Shown: positions 62,581 through 64,000 of the stretch, piece by piece
How positions within the stretch are numbered: the first letter of the stretch is position 1
Layout: each line of letters begins with the position of its first letter
Source: Gentiana macrophylla
Taxonomy: Eukaryota > Streptophyta > Magnoliopsida > Gentianales > Gentianaceae
Length of the DNA: 64,000 nucleotides
Reading direction: 5' to 3'
Assembly (NCBI GenBank): GCA_026214975.1
Contig: JAOBSW010000017.1
Location: forward strand, 37,578 to 101,577
Position numbers and translations under genes: made by a program
The notes under the pieces: model-generated
Seen by the model: the letters and a program-made list of their open reading frames with translations, nothing else
What the model was told of the DNA's origin: nothing
Database searches by the model: none

Positions 62581-63570
62581 TATATCTTGGAAAAATATTT
62601 AATATAAGATATTGAATTAATGAGATGAATCACATTTGCAGTTATTTGATATTGAATATTAATGTATGGTGTTAATAATTGTTATATATAATAATGTGTA
62701 TAACAATGAGAACCAGTGCAATGCACGGGAGAACATACAATTTAGTAGTTAAACACAAAAAAAGCAACATATAACTCACAGACACAAAATGAACAAATAG
62801 ATAAGATAACTCTTAAAAATACTAGATTCTCACTGACCCAATAATTCCTACAAATCTCAGATATCTTGGAAAAATATATAACAAATTTGTGTGTGAATAT
62901 ATATTGACAATATCTTATATCTCACCTTTAATGTATGGTGTTAATAATTGTTATAAGATATTGAATATTATTGAATCAATAATGTCCATGAAGAATCAAT
63001 CACCTTTGCAGTGATATATAACAATTGCTTTTATGATGATGTATTTAGTCTATATTGTTGACCTCCATTTTTCTAAGGTGTTCACCGTTCCGTTTGTTAA
63101 CACCATTCCTGCACCATGATCCAAAACCCAAAAATGAAAGGAAAAAAAGTTAGCAATGTCACACCGCTTAGTAATAAAAAAAACCTAGGCACTCTCAAGT
63201 CACTTTCCACTTAACACAACAAAAGGATTTAAGTGCATGTGCTTTCATTGCATCCATCTGCATTAATAGTGTTATTGGCTACTATCAACATTGGATGTAT
63301 TGGGCATCACATTATTGTTCATTTCTGCATATTTTAGCTTACAAAAAATAGGAACACAATAGACCACTAATCTCGAATTATCTCAAGTCATTCCAACAAA
63401 TAATTCACAGGGTATATGAGATATTGTCAATGACTTAGTAATATACACATTATTATATATAACAATTATTAACACCATACATTAATATTCAATGTTAAAT
63501 AACTGCAAATTAAAGGTGATTTATCTCATTAATATTCAATATCTTATATTAAATAATTTTCCAAGATATA
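62581..63570. repeat. Inverted repeat, arms of about 125 bp
   Basis: The arm 62581-62702 (TATCTTGG, TTTAATATAAGATATTGAA, AATGTATGGTGTTAATAATT) is found inverted at 63442-63570. AATGTATGGTGYTAATAATTG recurs also near 62498 and 62930. AT-rich, no coding capacity; probably part of a non-autonomous Helitron or foldback. The end GATTTATCTCATTAATATTC also occurs at 59222, beside Helitron 1. Confidence 0.65.
62731..63441. other. AT-rich tract between the inverted arms
   Basis: No gene recognised. A decayed Helitron hairpin stands at its left edge. Confidence 0.35.
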
Positions 63571-64000
63571 TATTGACAATATCTCATATTGAATATATCT
63601 TATTATATTTACTATAAATCAATTTACACATGTGTGGAAATCTATAGTCTTTAACATCTAATATCAATGTATGGTAATACTACTGATATATATTTTTTTA
63701 TGGTAATACTGTGTTCGTGTTGATATATATTTTAGATAACTATTGTTGTTCATCCGTGTTTTTAGAGTGTAAAATGCGGAATCTATTAATTGCATATACC
63801 ATGTATGGACGGTCTCGCATAAGTTCCATTCAGAATTAACATATAATGTAGTAAACGATGTTGTGGACAATGTTGTCCCTATACAACATAAATAAAGGAG
63901 ACTGGTTACCAAAGTTGTTTAGAAGATAAATAACTGAAACATAACAGTCATACCCTCGTAGTCTTTTATTGAGACACCACACACCAGTATGGTTTGGTTG
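63571..64000. other. AT-rich end of the window
   Basis: No supported feature; the minus frame at 63664-63912 is not considered a gene. Confidence 0.35.

Larger units (their letters stand above)
61386..62703 (-). mobile_element. Helitron-like element 2 (3' end at 61386; extent uncertain)
   Basis: The terminus repeats that at 59246 for 29 bases, with the hairpin at 61398-61413. Upstream on the same strand lies the RPA70-like split gene, a type of cargo known from plant Helitrons. The left limit on the minus strand is placed at another decayed hairpin (CCAGTGCAATGCACGGG, 62714-62730) only for convenience. Confidence 0.5.

Overview
The window reads as plant nuclear DNA, an intergenic retrotransposon nest in a eudicot. 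I cannot name the species. The evidence is Ty1/copia elements with the Sirevirus-type signature (LTRs bounded by TGTTGG and CCAACA, primer sites close to the 3' end of initiator tRNA-Met, a GGGGG polypurine tract next to the 3' LTR), a Tat-like Ty3/gypsy element with a plant-transposon accessory gene, Helitron ends and MITE-like foldbacks. I found no intact host gene, rRNA gene, tRNA gene or CRISPR array. Almost every reading frame is a decayed transposon gene.

Layout (names RE-A to RE-L are mine). RE-A (1-8529, +, 5' end outside the window) sits inside the RNase H gene of RE-B (8530-15156, +). RE-B sits inside an LTR of RE-C (15157-16511, +). RE-C sits in the leader of the third ORF of RE-D (16512-17993 and 29887-31417, -). 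RE-E (17994-29886, +, both LTRs present) is inserted about ten codons into the gag gene of RE-D. RE-D had entered a SINE-like tandem repeat (31418-31797). Next come an AT-rich spacer with a foldback/MITE (32285-32955), a short-LTR copia element RE-F (33810-38421, +) carrying another foldback just after its primer site, and RE-G (38903-47689, -), a sibling of RE-D. A gypsy element RE-H (3' LTR 47930-53933, -, accessory ORF at 55301-56541) holds copia element RE-I (48100-52706, -), which in turn holds a probable gypsy solo LTR, RE-J. The right end has a chromovirus-like LTR piece (RE-K), a copia solo LTR (RE-L) and a Helitron-rich tract with exon-like fragments and a split RPA70-like gene fragment.

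How the genes work together. The Sirevirus-like elements carry gag (RNA packaging), protease-integrase-RT-RNase H (replication and insertion) and a long third ORF of unknown function after pol. In four elements the third ORF has its own TATA-like box 95-120 bp before the start codon, and a coding copy of the polypurine tract inside it. RE-D and RE-G share loss of the gag core and of all pol but keep the gag ends, the LTRs and the third-ORF promoter; RE-G, whose downstream part is in view, also keeps the third ORF. They look like a non-autonomous family that must have been copied in trans. Terminal duplications resolve cleanly for RE-F (TTTCA), RE-G (GGAGG) and RE-I (AGAAA), and nearly for RE-E.
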